Translations under genes and position numbers: made by a program
From: Paramacrobiotus richtersi
Taxonomy: Eukaryota; Tardigrada; Eutardigrada; Parachela; Macrobiotidae
NCBI GenBank assembly: GCA_034698045.1
Contig: JAQGAU010000625.1
Location: 1-25,540 of the forward strand
Direction of reading: 5' to 3'
Length of the DNA stretch: 25,540 bases
Notes under the pieces: model-generated
Told to the model about the DNA's origin: nothing
What the model saw: the letters and a program-made list of their open reading frames with translations, nothing else
Database searches by the model: none
Part shown: piece by piece, positions 1 through 10,232 of the stretch
Layout: each line of letters starts with the position of its first letter
How positions within the stretch are numbered: position 1 is the first letter of the stretch

Positions 1-84
1 TATATGGAATTATATATGCAATTATGCTAACCTAACTAAACAGAAAAACAATCATGCGAGATATAAAAGCACGTTCTGGTGCGA

Positions 85-322
85 TATGATAATTCGCTGT
101 TACATTGGTAGTTAGTTCGCATGAACGAAGACCAAGCAATGCAAAATTAGCCTTGCTCTACGATTCCAGACTAATTGCAAAGTTGCATGACTGCATCCTA
201 CGTACACTGGGACTTATCATGATTACCTCGAAAATTATTCTAGCGGTGGAAAAAGCTAGGTTTTCGTTCGCAATCAAGTTAAAACGTCGCCACCGTTTAG
301 CACCCACATATTATCACTAACA
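85..322 (+). repeat. Diverged direct repeat, copy A
   Basis: This segment aligns by eye, with many substitutions and small indels, to 2347-2586 in the same orientation. Shared landmarks in the same order are a TTACATTGG/TCACATTGG start, the block TTGCTCTACGATT, then TACACTGG-ACTT-TCATGATTA, then TTTTCG-TC-CA-TCAA-TTAAAACG, and a T-AG-ACCCA end. No long open frame spans both copies, so it looks like an old interspersed repeat or a remnant of an ancient local duplication rather than an exon. Confidence 0.6.
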
Positions 323-2346
323 CACTTGACCTTTGATGAGATTGTGTACATCGCGGCCCTGTTTTTTTACCCAACATTTGAAAGTTCTACATTTGATGTA
401 TGTGCCATTTGATGGCGGTAGATATCTGGCTGGCTGGTTACCTGTACGACGGCAAATCTAATAATATAAATCAAAGTTTCTGATAGCTTTCTGTGACTTC
501 TGTTGCGCTGTAGCTGTATGTAGTATGCTCGGGTCTTGACGGCTGACGTTACGATACATGTAAGTTGCATATTTCTTCGAGACGTACATGTAATGTTTTG
601 AATAAATATAGACCCCGAAGGTACAGTACTGGAGACGATACACCGATGCACAGAACATACGACTACACTCTGATTTCCGCAAAGCAGGTGTAAGCTAAAG
701 ATGTCGATGACCTTTCGCCGATATATGCGACAACGGAATGCGATCTCCCACCCGAGTACAAATGCATTCGCTGACTTCTTCAACTGCGCACAGCCCCACT
801 CGGACCACTGCTGCCTGCCTTTGCGCACTGGTTTACATGCCCGCATTCGGCATAGAAGCACATTGCTCTCGAAAGTTTTCAGAATTTTGAAACCCAAACT
901 GCTACAAATTTTACTTCTTTTAAATTCTCACGACGAACATCTTACCATTAAAGACCATGCATGCAAAAACAAGAAACACTTTTACACAACGGGATGTGTT
1001 GATCACTGTCCACTCGTCTATACAGAAGCCGTTGGCGAAGACAGTCGCGATTCGTGTCCTACTCCACTCGGTAATTACGTATTACTGCATTGGCTTGTAT
1101 ACTTAGGCGAAATGTAAGTTTTCGCAGGTTCCATGCACCGAAAAGCCGTAAAAGCATTCAAATAGCGAGCCCTGACACTACGTATACGGTGAACTTTTAA
1201 ACGGCTTTCACTGTATATATATGGAAGCAACAGTTATAGGCATGCGGAAAAAGTGATAGGATATACATATCAAGCAGAGAAATTCCATAAAATAATTTGC
1301 AAATTCAAAGAATTTTTTGCTGTCAACGTACACTTCACGGTGAAATCCGGTAAAACTTCAAAGCAGGGTAAGGGCTCGTTACTTGCACACTTCTGCTGCT
1401 TTTCGGTCACTGATAGTACGGTGATTGAATCGAGCTATGACAAACCAGGTTCCTGTCGACCTGATTCTGCTACGAACAATCTTATTTTTATCATTAAATG
1501 TTCGTGCAAGTTGTCAAGCTGACGAGAATCATCAGTCGACAGTCGCGAATGTTCTGCCGAAACTTCGTCCATTTGAAAAACTGTTCATATATTCCCAGGG
1601 AAAATACAACTGATATTGTATATATTATCAAAGTATCTCTACAAAATATTTACTGGACCGCGAGTGAAAAGCGCAACGGAAGCAAACTGCAAAAACACAA
1701 AGCAGCAAACTCAAGACGAAGAAATCATCGTATACATACTTATAACTTGGGATATGCAATGACTAATCGCCAATCACTGATACTTGTACAATATATGTAT
1801 AATTTAATTAAAACAGACATGGAAAAATTCACCATGAATCAAAAAATCGTTACCGCGTTGCAAACCAATAGCAAAACTGTTTCAAAAGACAATAAAATTA
1901 TAAAAGCAACAAAAGGAAAATATTTCTGCTGCAATAAATGTACGGTATATGAGCCACGCAGCCCGCTGACCTTGATTGATATTCTGCTATTGTAAATGTG
2001 TCGTAGTGCAATGGCACCAAGAGATCAGGTTTTCTCACCGATCCGCTGGTCGATCTGCACAAAATATAAATAAAACTTATCATGTCGATGACAACAAACT
2101 GTTCAGTTTTGAAAACATGCTTTTTGCAGAACGATATTTGGAATACTTTCTTTTTAACCCGTTATTATAACCTGCTTCCGACAAATATCCTAACAGTAAT
2201 TTATTTTTGCAATGATTGTAATTTTTCTTCGCAGTCGTTTCATATATAAGAATTATTCAAAAAACACATTCGATGAAAACTTTTGCAGCTAAGAAAGAAA
2301 AAAATTGCCGGATATGAAATTTAATGAAAACACTTTATGCTACACT
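323..2346. other. Gene-poor interval
   Basis: Nothing here is recognisable. A 138-codon ATG frame at 701-1117 (+) lies in somewhat GC-richer DNA and a 165-codon ATG frame at 1498-1995 (+) lies in AT-rich DNA. Neither has a signal peptide, a known motif or flanking splice structure that I can defend, and on 367-897 the opposite strand is equally open. I treat both as chance frames. A short TA run occurs around 1210-1220. Confidence 0.4.
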
Positions 2347-2586
2347 ATAACTATGAAAATTTGTTGTCACATTGGCAGTTACCCAATTAGCATGACGAAG
2401 AAACGGACTTAACGGAACGCAAGCCATTGCTCTACGATTTCAGGTAATTTGTAATATTGCAAAATTCTACACTGGAACTTGTCATGATTAATTCGAACGT
2501 TTTCTGACGGTCAGAAACAGATTTTCGGTCACAGTCAAATTAAAACGACACTGTCTTTCAGTACCCAGTTAGTATCATCAATTCTC
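2347..2586 (+). repeat. Diverged direct repeat, copy B
   Basis: Partner of 85-322 in the same orientation, about 2.26 kb downstream. The two could be diverged repeat-family members or old LTR-like ends. They are far less alike than the LTRs of a young element, and I see no retroviral-type coding between them, so the retrotransposon reading is weak. Confidence 0.6.
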
Positions 2587-4239
2587 TAGTTATATATTAT
2601 TACAAAAATTATACACATCTACAAAAATTAAACTGAATTTCCGTTCAAAATTCCCTTTTTTATGTTTACACGTATCATAGTTTATGACTTTGCATGACCA
2701 CGGTATAACGCCATCCTTGCGTTCTGCTTGTTCACTGCCCATTTCGACAATGCCTGCTTTTAAATTAATTAAAATTAACCAAATTAAAAAATTTTAATAA
2801 TATTTAAACTCCATGCCAGACGCTTAATAAAGGGAACAAAAAGTAAATAATACAACGGAAATATAATAAAAGATAGTTAATTTATTACAGCGTAACATAG
2901 ATTAGGTGAGGAAAAGCAGTTTCCTAAGAAAACAAATACGCTTATATATTTAAGAATCAAATATATAAAGATCGGTAAACCGCAATGCAAGAATGTCGGC
3001 CGGCGTTATAGCCAGCTAGTTCAAAATAAAAACAACAATAGTAGTAATAGTTCAATTTCAAAATAACGAGTGAAAAAAACTACTTACTAGTAACTGGTCA
3101 AAATACGAAACAGATCTGGCATAACAATAATTCATTAATTAATTTACACAAAGACTTTGCCCTTAATCTGGTCGATGCTCATGCGGATCGTCCTTCGCGA
3201 GTAAAAGCCAACTGGTTAGCGCGGGCGGCTTTGTTTCCATGAGGACGCCGTTGAGGCATGTCTTCCGTCTGCTGTTCGCAGTGCCGTGCAAAACCCTCTT
3301 TACTGCTCAAAAAAATGTGCCAACCATCAAGAGAAGAAGTCGTTTGTATACCCTAAAAGTTAAAACACAGCTGTTACACTCAAGCAAAATTAAACAGCCA
3401 CAAACTATCATAATTAAATTATCCACACCGTGCGAAGTACGCCAAAACCGTATTCCTTCATCTTTTTTTTCATATGAAACGATTGTAAGAAAAAGGGAAA
3501 ACTGACTGAAAAACAAGTTGAAGAATTGTAAAACAATCGACTGTAAAAGAATTAAAACGTGTAACATGCAAGAGTATAATTCTAATTAATAATAGTCATA
3601 ATTTGCCGATAATCTGCATGTGTTGCGTGTTAACAGCAGTATGCAATGATATGATGCCTTATTGTTGTATTGCTGTTGTATATGATGCCTTATATGATGT
3701 AAACATTAAATACTTTTCTAAATAAAAAGCGCAATATTTCCAAAGATTTCGAGTACACTGCAAATGCAAACCGTGCACTGATGACCAGAAGGGTAATTTT
3801 ACATGGTAGCTTATTCAGTTTTCTTAGTATTACATGTACTTTCCTTTCTCATTTTATATATGAATTATACACGGATATATTGTTGGATTTTGCTTGCGAT
3901 AATTTGCTTGTATGTAGGATTGTCCTGTTACTATGATGATTATTTTCAATTTATCGACGATTTCGATTTCTGTGAATTTTTTTATTTTTCGTTTGATTTT
4001 ATGTAGCTTTTGCTGCATTTAATGTATTACTCGTAGGGTGTTGCAGTTTGATAATATTATGGAAGCAGGTGTTCGAAGGATCTCGCTACTTTCAAAAATT
4101 ATTTCACAAGTAAGACAGACTTAGACAGTACATTTTGCAGTTTTTAGTGTTGACTCAACTGCAGTAGTTGTTTTATCACCAGCTTCGTTGTATCGCATTC
4201 TACAAGTATATTATAGCAGAATACCCGTGCTTGCAACTC
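2587..4239. other. AT-rich interval with one GC-richer island
   Basis: Mostly AT-rich DNA with no supported gene. The stretch 3155-3305 is clearly GC-richer than its surroundings. On the minus strand it can be read, after a possible acceptor at 3211-3212, as a short frame ending in MSIDQIKGKVFV followed by TAA at about 3146-3148, which could be a final exon or a gene remnant. I could not extend it to a convincing upstream exon. A small repeat (ATATGATGCCTTAT, two copies) lies around 3649-3693. Confidence 0.35.
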
Positions 4240-4345
4240 TCGAACTTTCAAATATCTACACAATACAGTACATATGCATAATTCACAATTATATATCGAA
4301 CTTTCAAATATCTACACAATACAGTACATAATTCACAATTATATA
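4240..4345 (+). repeat. Tandem duplication, two ~50-56 bp units
   Basis: Two adjacent copies of a unit starting TCGAACTTTCAAATATC and ending AATTCACAATTATATA. Copy 1 is 4240-4295 (56 bp) and copy 2 is 4296-4345 (50 bp). They differ only by a 6-bp ATGCAT-type insertion in copy 1, so the duplication is recent. It sits just upstream of the left arm of the BTB inverted repeat. Confidence 0.9.
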
Positions 4346-4423
4346 ATATTATCTACAGCGACTTGTCACTATGCTGTACATGGATAAACAAAACGGAAAA
4401 AAAATTTTTTTTCCCATCTACAG

Positions 4424-4660
4424 CGACAATAGCCAGCAGCCAGAGCGGCTCACCAACAGTTGACCGTATCGGCCTGCCTTGACAGAAGTGCCATGAGCTT
4501 CTTTACGTTGCCTCTCCAACACTTTCCATTTTACAGATTTTTAAAAATCCATTCCACAAGTCCGATGATTTGCGAGAAGCTCGCGCACCTTAAAATATCT
4601 TTTGCAGTGCCCAAGAATTACAACAGCGTTTTTGCGAGGCTTCGAACCATCTCTCAAATT
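4424..4660 (-). repeat. Left arm of imperfect inverted repeat around BTB gene
   Basis: This arm is the reverse complement of 5524-5760, with substitutions and a few indels. The outermost part is the best preserved: 4437-4485 is a perfect 49-nt match to the complement of 5698-5746. A second near-perfect block runs from CTCCAACACTTTCC to CCACAAGTCC. Read on the minus strand, the arm resembles the end of the BTB gene's last exon plus its 3' flank, but with indels that destroy the frame. It is therefore an antisense copy of the gene's own 3' end placed in front of the gene. Confidence 0.9.
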
Positions 4661-4710
4661 CAGCTGTACTTGTAATATCTGGCCAGGTGCTGTCACGGCC
4701 TGTCAGACCA

Positions 4711-5529
4711 ATGTCGGGTTCGCCGCAGACTGCTCGAATCTGGGGATGGCGTGGCGCAGCGTCTGGAGTTACCCACCGTCTGAAGGAGCTGCTCGAGCGT
4801 GGAGAACGCAGTGAGTTCAGTTTTCTGTGGGACGCGACCACGGCGAGGAGCAGCTGTTCCGAGCGCACAAGTACGTACAGCCTGCGCTGCCCTGCAGCGT
4901 CCGCATGAATAACGGTCTGCTTTTCTTCCCAGGCTTGTCCTCAGCAGCGGCAGCGATGTCTTTGACACGATGTTTTATGGCGAGGTTCCTGAAATCACGG
5001 AGAAACCGATCGAGCTCCCCGACATTCTCCCGCAAGCCTTTGGCGTGATGCTCAAGTAAGCTGGTTGGTAACACGGTAACGATCAAAGTAAGTCGCATGT
5101 TTTGGGTAAATAGGTATCTGTATACGGATGTCATCGACTCGATGACATCGTGGATCTCAACGTGGAGAACGCCATGCCAACCATGTACTGTGCCAAAAAG
5201 TATGGGATCCCCAAGCTGTATTTAATCTGCGCCGAATACGCCATTGAGAACGTTGACGAAAACACGTGCCTTACGATGCTGGAAGCGGTAGGATTGTCAG
5301 GAATTCCTTACAAAAACCTCCGATAAGCACGCCATGATGTTCACTGTAGGCAAGGGTTTTGGATGCGGAGAACGTGGTAAGCAAATGTCTGGAGATCGTG
5401 GACATGCACTGCACCTGGTTGCTGCAGTCAGCAGGATTCTTACAACTGAAGAAGGACACCTTGCGTGAGATACTCAGCCGAGATACGCTCATCGTGAACG
5501 AAGAGACTTTTGAATGGCTGCGACTTTGA
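4711..5529 (+). pseudogene. BTB/POZ-BACK domain gene (BTBD-like), frameshifted
   Basis: Proteins of this family use a BTB domain for dimerisation and often for cullin-3 binding, followed by a BACK domain. Four exons can be placed: 4711-4870, 4933-5055, 5114-5287 and 5350-5529, with 58-62 nt introns. Landmarks are RLKELLERGERS, FRAHKLVLSSGSDVFDTMFYGE (split by intron 1), LKYLYTDVIDS, YCAKKYGIPKL (BTB to BACK linker) and CLEIVD, SAGFL, LSRDTLIVNEE (BACK). Two single-base frame breaks interrupt otherwise conserved sequence: near 4825-4829 (after SFL) and near 5139-5141 (after VIDS). A TGA at 5527-5529 ends the frame soon after the BACK motifs, and no PHR domain follows, although BTBD3/6-type relatives have one. 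Sequencing error could explain the shifts, but two plus truncation favour a pseudogene. The whole unit lies between inverted copies of its own 3' end. Confidence 0.75.
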
Positions 5530-5760
5530 GAGATAGTTCGCGCGCAAAAACGCTTTGTACAGATAATTCTTGGGCACTGCGAAAGATATTTTAAGATGCG
5601 CGAACTTTGCGCAGATCGCTGGTCCGACGCTGGACTTGTGGAATGGATTTTTGAAAATCTGTAAAATGGAAAGTGTTGGAGCAGGCACGAGGCATTCCTG
5701 TCAAGGCAGGCCGATACGGTCAACTGTTGGTGAGCCGCTCTGGCTGCTTGCTGTTGTCAG
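5524..5760 (+). repeat. Right arm of inverted repeat (BTB 3' end)
   Basis: Contains the last codons of the BTB frame, its TGA and the following 3' flank, and pairs with the left arm at 4424-4660. Beyond the TGA the same frame stays open for another 45 codons to a TAA at 5665-5667, so a read-through form or a lost sense codon is possible. The 3'-terminal part is better conserved between the arms than the coding part. Confidence 0.9.
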
Positions 5761-5764
5761 ACAG

Positions 5765-8170
5765 TATTAAAATTAATTTTGATAAAAAAGTGCTACAGAA
5801 TAAGTGTGAATGTGAATCTGAACCAATACGATGCGAAGAAAGGCAACGGTTGTTCGAGTCGAGATGCGTGCAGGAGGTGCATTGTAAGCCATGCTACAAT
5901 ACATCAACTTTCTCTTGACCAAATCGGATTATAACCAAAGCAGTCACAAAACGGAACGTTCTTAAAAGTAATGGAAATTTAACAAGATATCTTTTGCGAG
6001 ATACCGAACGAAAATAAAATCTGATTCATGTGTTAAACTACGATTATAACGGTACTTCAGAAGGTAAAAAATTAAATTTTGTGGTACAGGTGCGCTGTCG
6101 TAATATCACGATAATGGTTAATCATTAATCGCGGTTGACAGTGTGTATGTTATCCGTTATCGTAGTACGATGGCTTCATGTGCCGGGCGACAATAGCAAA
6201 ACCAATGCCTTTCAGACTTACGGACAAAACTTTAGTTTCGTTTAAAGTTCTCTTTTTTTAATTTATTTTATGTGTTAATCTGCTGTCGTATATAATGTTT
6301 GATTTGTAGTGGAACTTTTTTATTGGGCTATAACACCGAAACCACGGCTGATCGAGCTACCATGTAAAATTACAAATGTACATGGTCATCGGTGTGTACA
6401 AGGTTTGCATTTTGCAGTGTTCTCGAAATCTTTGGAATATTGTGCTTTTCATTGAGAAAAGAATTTGATATTCTCAGGTGTACATCGATATGTATCTGCC
6501 CCGGCACTGAAGTATTCGCGATACAGACACGGACGAAAAAAATCTACAGCTAAAATATGTTGTTATCCGCCACTAGTCAACATCCATGCATTTACCACGA
6601 AATCGTAGTACAGTGGCCAAATAAAAATGAAAATCTTTGTTACATGGGCTACTTCGTGTGCTTTTGACATTTTTCATTTATCAAAACATTGCAGTACCTG
6701 CGACACCATATATTTAGCGCCATTGTTCTACGATCCACCACACGGATTGTTAACATCAACAACTTGAAATAGAAGCAGCTACGACGCATGCAATAGAATA
6801 AGTAAGTGAAATAATATAAATAAATAAAAGAACGGTAAAATGCAGAAACAGAACAGAATATGGAATGTTTTTCATGCTTCAACATAAGTTTCACATATAT
6901 ACTGGACTACAAACGCAATATTATTACATACACGTATTAAATCATTAATAACATTCTGTACCTGGCGCGCCAGCTGTGGGCGCATGAATTCCTTAGAAAA
7001 CAATTTTAAGACGTCACATTTTGGTTGTTTTATTACTGAATTATTATCGTAATTGATAACATTATCACTGGAAATATGATTTTCTGACGTCACATTTTGA
7101 TTTGTTTTATTTATTGAATTATAATTCAATTATTAGAGTAACATTCTTACTACTCTTAAGCAACAATTGTATTATCATAGTTGATCGGATAATTATTTTG
7201 TTTTATTTTCAATAATTTAGCGTACGACATTTTTATTTGATTGAGTTTTGATTACTGCAGTGCAAGCCCTTCTCATGTGCATCGTATTTCCGTGGCAAGG
7301 GTCACGGCTCACATGATCAACTGACAGGACTAACGACGCATCACTTTACTGACACGGCTGAGTTACATACCATGACACCGTAAGAGTGGCGTTTCGTTTC
7401 AACATCCATTACTCGTGCTGTACATACTAAAACATGAGATCTTGCTCACTCAAACTGGATTGCTGTAAGGCTCGCCAGGACGAGATAACAGGTGGTGGGT
7501 TTACTAATTACGATTCAGGAAAGGTGACTCCACACGTTACACGATTCACAAAGCGCACACACGACAACAAACAGGATTTTTATTAGGAGAGAAAATACGA
7601 CGGATCGTACGACGAACGGAGGAAAACTGAATTTGGCATTAATTAACAAGTCCACATTCTGATTTTCCATTTGCACAGCCAGTCACAGTGTGAGTCACAG
7701 AATTTAAAACCGGTGGAGACTACGTCACACGTACTTCCGGTTTAGCCGGTTCCGCTTTAATACTTTCTCCAACACTGTTACCTGTGTGATACAACTCGTG
7801 GTTAACGTGTTGGTTACCAGTAGTGAATACTTCGAACAGGACAAAAAAACATTTTTTTTGCTCAGTGCTCTTTGTACGTACTTTGTGTCGTAAAGTCATT
7901 CTTAGTGCAGTTCGTTGTACGCACCGTCACGCACGTATTAGCGGTATCGCATACTCTTTTTCAATCTAGTGAAACCACTCAGACTAGTGACAAGGTCCAC
8001 GGCGCGGTTGAAAGGTTTCGGTCTCTACTGCTTGCCCAAAACTCCCTGTTTATTTGGCAACAGCGTTTCGGCACAATTAACATTCCAGCATATTCAAATA
8101 AAAAATTGTCTCAATTCTCACGTGAAGAAACAGTAGCTAAAATAAAAGTGACAGTTAGCAGAGTTTCCGT
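5765..8170. other. Interval without supported genes
   Basis: AT-rich DNA. Frames on the minus strand at 6649-7129 have biased composition and no good starts. The + strand frame at 7872-8276 opens with TTG and runs straight into the repeat at 8174-8305, so I do not call it. The only structure I see is the short direct repeat at 7010-7099, listed separately. Confidence 0.4.
7010..7125 (+). repeat. Direct repeat with GACGTCACATTTTG core
   Basis: The 14-mer GACGTCACATTTTG occurs at 7010-7023 and again at 7086-7099, a 76-bp period. Each is followed by a similar TTGTTTTAT-TGAATTAT tail. The second copy contains the palindrome TGACGTCA, a CRE-type site; the first has AGACGTCA. This may simply be an AT-rich tandem duplication. 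Confidence 0.7.
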
Positions 8171-8173
8171 TCC

Positions 8174-8305
8174 GGGGGGACATTATTGCACCGGTGAAAA
8201 CTATCCGGGGCTAAAAACACGAGAAACCGCACCAAACCGCCGTTCCACAGGGGGGACATTATTGCCGGACCGGTGAGGCATTTTGGCTGAGGGGGACATT
8301 ATTGC
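8174..8305 (+). repeat. Three iterations of GGGGGACATTATTGC
   Basis: The motif lies at 8174-8189, 8250-8265 and 8291-8305, with starts 76 and 41 bp apart. The first two copies have six Gs and are near ACCGGTGA. The middle copy begins CAGGGGGGACA, the same 11-mer that forms the inverted ends of the element at 20452-20899. I infer that this is transposon-end material, perhaps a nested or tandem remnant. It abuts a truncated tRNA-like element. Confidence 0.7.
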
Positions 8306-8319
8306 CTGATGGCGGTCAC

Positions 8320-8387
8320 ATACGCTAACTGTGAATCCTTTCATAAGCCGAAGCTCCCGGGTTCGATTACCAGGCGGGGTCTTTTTT
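8320..8387 (+). pseudogene. 5'-truncated tRNA-like element with T-run
   Basis: From about 8320 this matches the 3' two thirds of the tRNA-like element at 11855-11976: the CGCTAACTG part of the insert, an AAGCCGAAG anticodon-stem and variable region, a CCCGGGTTCGATTACCAGG T-arm (B box), GCGGGGT, a C and six Ts (8382-8387). The 5' acceptor strand, D-arm and A box are missing and are replaced by the GGGGGACATTATTGC repeat. The T-stem carries mismatches. The loss of the 5' end is what retroposed copies show. Confidence 0.75.
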
Positions 8388-8659
8388 GGGCGTTCTTATT
8401 TGAACTGTGATGATTGAATATAGATGCCCTCTTTTACCAATGATCCCAGCCCTGTTGCACGCGTCGCGTAACCAATGTGCCTTACCAATTTAACTCAAAC
8501 AAGTGTAAAAAGAACAGCCTGTTTTAACTTCTACGTATATTATGATTTGACTCATACAATTTATACTGTACTAATAATTTTACAGCACAAATCTCCGTAA
8601 AGGCGTGAAACTAAAAATAAAATTCCAACAGGCAAAGTCGGCTGCAACAGTGTCTATTG

Positions 8660-8885
8660 TCGCGAACCGGTAGTGTTGCTGTAGAGCATTTATGCAACGA
8701 AGCTTTCTGTGTTTTTTTTTTCAAAAATTGTGCATGTATGCGATATTTTCACTGTGGGTGTTACATGGGCAACATAAATTCTTAGCTTCGACAAATTACG
8801 AACACTTTTTTACAGAACGGAATTGTGCGGCCAGAGAACCAGTCAAGGATGCTTGTGAAAATATCGGCTCTCCTTTGAGTTCATA
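8660..8885 (+). pseudogene. Partial upstream duplicate of Ly6 gene 5' end
   Basis: This matches 8934-9162 at an offset of about 275 bp. Shared features are AACCGGTA-TG-TGCTGTAG-GCATTT followed by AACGAAGC, a TTTCACTGTG block, and a GAGAA-CAGTCAA-GATG start context. The duplicate has its own ATG at 8849-8851 and begins M-L-V-K-I-S-A-L-L, against M-F-V-K-L-V-A-L-L in the live gene. A TGA (8876-8878) replaces the glycine codon that follows. No cysteine-rich exon follows it before the live gene. It is a promoter plus signal-peptide duplicate that cannot encode the protein. Confidence 0.8.
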
Positions 8886-9125
8886 AAGTAGGATTAACAG
8901 GCGAGCTATACATGTGCAATTGTGTGATGGTTGTCAGAAACCGGTAATGCTGCTGTAGGGCATTTTAAGGAACGAAGCTTCGTCCAGCCAACGTTTCTTA
9001 AATAACCGTACATACACACGCTAGTTTCACTGTGCTTGCTATGCGTGCAATAACTTCTTGGCCTGATCAAATTTTCTGACATTAGTTTTTCTCAGCACAG
9101 AATTTTTCCCGAGAAACAGTCAACG

Positions 9126-10232
9126 ATGTTCGTGAAACTAGTGGCTCTCCTTGGAGTTACCATTTTGCTTTTCTCATGTGAGTTACATACGATGCACAAG
9201 TTTGCGAATATACGGAAAACTATTGGCTTTATGTTCAGCTACCACCGTATACGGACTGATGTGCGAAATGTGCGCTGATGATGCATGTGCCACTACGGCT
9301 ATAGCTCCCTGCAACGGGCCCAACCCCTTTTGCTTAACAGTTTTTACATCTAACAGTAAGTCATCTGATGCATTTTGCTGCAGCAAGGTTTGGATTGACA
9401 TATGCCGTTTACGTGCGACAGAAACATACAGATCTTCAATGTGCGCTGATGGAACATGGGTGGTGCAGCTGGGTGGGGCGGTGCAGTTACCAGCATGTCA
9501 AACGGGACGTACTGGCCAGTGGAATTGCGTATGTAATTCGGAATTGTGCAACAATCAACTGAGAACTTTTCCGGCAAGTAAGTGCCGGAGACGAAGGGTT
9601 CTTTCGCAAGTGTCGAGTACCTCACATCATCAGAATGACAGAATTTTTATGTAACGACGACCAAAGCACATTAACAATCTTCATTAGCTCATTTGAATTA
9701 GGATTGCTTTTTTATTTGAACTGGTGCTGTTAACTTGTGAGTATAGCTTTTTGTATGTACCAGGGCGCTTGCTAATTGGCTCGGTACCACTTGCAGTACC
9801 TAGTATTTCGCAGAGCCGCCATGAATGATGCAGAAGAAGTAACTCTTGAAGACAACGAAAAACTTACCTTTAATACCCCTAACTTTATCTAAATGAGCTC
9901 GGTATTATGCGCATACAAGGTTTGTACACGTCAACTTCAAATTACTGAAGATTATTGCTTGCGTACGTTTTCAAACTGCGTGAATGACACTTTTAAGTTT
10001 TAATCGAAATACAAGCAGCCCTGCATTTTTCATGCATTTCAGGTTGGAACGTACCAGACTTTGAGCCCGGAACGGGTAAGACAGCAGTGTAACTGGACTT
10101 TCGAAAGAATAAACAAAACTGTCTGTAGTGCTATACAGTCCGTGTGTGATTGCTGTCGTCAGCTGTGTGTGATCACTTTTAACCATTTCATATTTTGCAG
10201 AAACCCGTGCCCTGCCGAATACCGCCTCGTAG
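9126..10232 (+). CDS. Secreted Ly6/uPAR (three-finger) protein
   Basis: Five exons are modelled: 9126-9177, 9239-9355, 9422-9577, 10043-10075 and 10201-10232, giving 129 residues; all introns are in phase 1. Residues 1 to about 17 form a signal peptide (MFVKLVALLGVTILLFS). The next part has ten cysteines in Ly6 order: LMCEMC near the start, four spaced cysteines, one after PA, then NCVC-x4-LCN, the family's hallmark end. Removing the 66-nt intron at 9356-9421 (GTAAGT donor) gives the cysteine spacing; reading through it adds two extra cysteines. The last two small exons are phase-consistent but less certain, since they follow a 465-nt intron, and they add a hydrophilic tail with no GPI-type hydrophobic end. 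Ly6 proteins act at the cell surface or outside the cell as ligands or channel modulators; the target here is unknown. The 5' end was duplicated upstream. Confidence 0.78.

Noticed and set aside
701-1117. 138-codon ATG frame (+)
   Set aside because: No recognisable motif, no splice context, and the opposite strand is open over part of it.
1498-1995. 165-codon ATG frame (+)
   Set aside because: Lysine/asparagine/isoleucine-rich composition expected from AT-rich DNA, with no domain or signal peptide.
85-2586. LTR retrotransposon bounded by the two direct repeats
   Set aside because: The repeats are too diverged, and no gag, reverse transcriptase or integrase motif lies between them.
4460-4675. 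71-codon frame on the + strand and a similar frame on the minus strand at 5271-5723
   Set aside because: Their similarity comes from the inverted repeat. Both are antisense readings of the BTB gene's 3' end, not a protein family.
5271-5723. 150-codon minus-strand frame
   Set aside because: It runs across exon 4 of the BTB gene in antisense and contains no conserved motif.
7872-8276. 134-codon frame (+)
   Set aside because: No ATG at its start, and its 3' part is translation of the GGGGGACATTATTGC repeat.
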